Assembly: GCA_012270635.1 (NCBI GenBank)
Contig: JAAXHX010000030.1
Coordinates: 1-7,528, forward strand
From: Dehalococcoidia bacterium
GTDB taxonomy: Bacteria > Chloroflexota > Dehalococcoidia > Plut-88900
Reading direction: 5' to 3'
DNA length: 7,528 nucleotides
Shown: piece after piece, positions 6,672 through 7,528 of the stretch
Numbering within the stretch: position 1 is the stretch's first letter
Layout of the letters: every line of letters begins with the position of its first letter
Translations under genes and position numbers: made by a program
The notes under the pieces: generated by a model
Database searches by the model: none
Told to the model about the DNA's origin: nothing
What the model saw: only the letters and a program-made list of their open reading frames with translations

Positions 6672-7528
6672 ATGACCAGGGACCCCAGCACCTGGTTCAG
6701 GGAGTCGGTTTCCGAGCACCTGTACCAGGAATGCAAGATATCGGGGGTGGTCTACTCGGGGCAGAGTCGATACCAGACCATCGAAATAGTCGACACCCTC
6801 CCCTTTGGCCGAACCCTCATCCTCGATGGCAAGACCCAGTCCTCGGAGACCGACGAGTTCATCTACCACGAGACGCTCGTCCACCCCGCCATGATCACCC
6901 ACCCCGCTCCCGAGCGCGTCTTCATTGCCGGCGGCGGCGAGGGCGCCACCCTCCGGGAAGTCCTCTATCATCGGAGCGTTAAGCAGGCGGTTATGGTAGA
7001 CATCGACCGGGACGTGGTTGAGGCCTCCCGGCAGCACCTCCCTGCCTGGCATGACGGAGCCTTCGACGACCCCCGTACCACCCTTCTCCACCAGGATGCC
7101 AAGGAATATCTTGAAGAGACCGATTCTACCTTCGACGTTATCTTCATCGACCTGTCAGACCCCGTGGAGGGGAACCCCTCTGCTCTGCTCTTTACCGAAA
7201 GGTTCTTCGGCGTGGTGCGGGACCGGCTGGCCCCCGGCGGCATCGTAGCCCTCCAGGCCGAGACCGTAGACTACGGCCGCACGGCGGCCTTCACCGCCAT
7301 CTGCCACACCTTGGCCCAGGTCTTCGACAAGGTGCTGCCCTATCACACAGGCGTCCCGAGCTTCAGCGGCGACTGGGGTTTCGCCACGGCCAGCCCGACC
7401 CTCGACCCCACCACTCTCTCGGAAGCCGACGTTGACTCGGCGTTGGCCAGCCGGCTAACCAAGCCCTGCCGGGCCTACGACGGTCTCACCCACCAGGGTC
7501 TCTTCCTGCTCCCCCGCCTGCTCCGCGA
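6672..7528 (+). CDS. speE: Spermidine-synthase-family aminopropyltransferase, thermospermine synthase (ACL5)-like, cut at the right edge
   Basis: It transfers the aminopropyl group from decarboxylated S-adenosylmethionine to a polyamine acceptor. 285 residues are seen with no stop, and the end (LTHQGLFLLPRLLR) looks near the natural C-terminus, so only a few residues are missing. The N-terminal beta domain has SGQSRYQTIEI (29-39) and ETDEFIYHETLVHP (59-72). The Rossmann part has GGGEGAT (87-93), DID (110-112), HQDA (140-143) and the catalytic DLSDPVEGNP (160-169, Asp160), then QAE at 195-197 and VPSFSGDWGF (228-237). GGGEG and DLxDPxEGxP differ from classical SpeE (GGGDGG, D-S-S-DP) and fit the ACL5/thermospermine branch, so the product may be thermospermine or a related triamine/tetramine. 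The gene symbol is used in the broad family sense. The start is ATG with a GGGGGAG run upstream, and it sits directly downstream of speD as an operon. Confidence 0.93.
   Translation, partial: MTRDPSTWFRESVSEHLYQECKISGVVYSGQSRYQTIEIVDTLPFGRTLILDGKTQSSETDEFIYHETLVHPAMITHPAPERVFIAGGGEGATLREVLYHRSVKQAVMVDIDRDVVEASRQHLPAWHDGAFDDPRTTLLHQDAKEYLEETDSTFDVIFIDLSDPVEGNPSALLFTERFFGVVRDRLAPGGIVALQAETVDYGRTAAFTAICHTLAQVFDKVLPYHTGVPSFSGDWGFATASPTLDPTTLSEADVDSALASRLTKPCRAYDGLTHQGLFLLPRLLR

Noticed and set aside
6285..7091. Minus-strand 268-codon frame across speD and the aminopropyltransferase
   Set aside because: It is antisense to two well-supported enzymes and has low-complexity composition.

Overview
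The window looks like chromosome of a GC-rich bacterium. The flanking genes are about 60-70% GC in the lines I counted by eye. Gene content (a dimethylformamidase-type amidase, a BioD-like/DRTGG protein beside speD and an aminopropyltransferase, CCA-encoding tRNAs, GTG and TTG starts) suggests Chloroflexota, perhaps a Dehalococcoidia/SAR202-like lineage. That placement is an inference from gene style, not a proof.

Left part, all on the minus strand and read right to left: tRNA-Phe(GAA), tRNA-Leu(CAA), then 31 bases later a two-gene, clearly AT-richer cassette. The cassette encodes a 727-residue HNH nuclease fused to an SF2 helicase, and a 201-residue partner whose start overlaps the helicase stop by 8 bases. 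After a 141-bp gap comes a large amidase of the N,N-dimethylformamidase large-subunit family, whose C-terminal end runs off the left edge. The cassette has the look of a mobile, tRNA-anchored defence module. No methyltransferase, integrase or flanking repeat is visible, so that role is inferred.

Right part, on the plus strand: a divergent intergenic promoter region (5180-5309), then a P-loop/DRTGG-domain protein, then speD (pyruvoyl S-adenosylmethionine decarboxylase) behind a near-consensus promoter, then a spermidine-synthase-family aminopropyltransferase cut by the right edge a few residues before its expected end. speD makes decarboxylated S-adenosylmethionine and the neighbouring enzyme transfers its aminopropyl group to a polyamine. 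The transferase carries motifs of the thermospermine synthase (ACL5-like) branch rather than classical SpeE, so the product may not be plain spermidine. The DRTGG protein is probably a regulator or nucleotide-binding sensor of unknown role.

Most interesting are the HNH-helicase plus small-partner cassette behind tRNA-Leu, and the ACL5-like polyamine branch.
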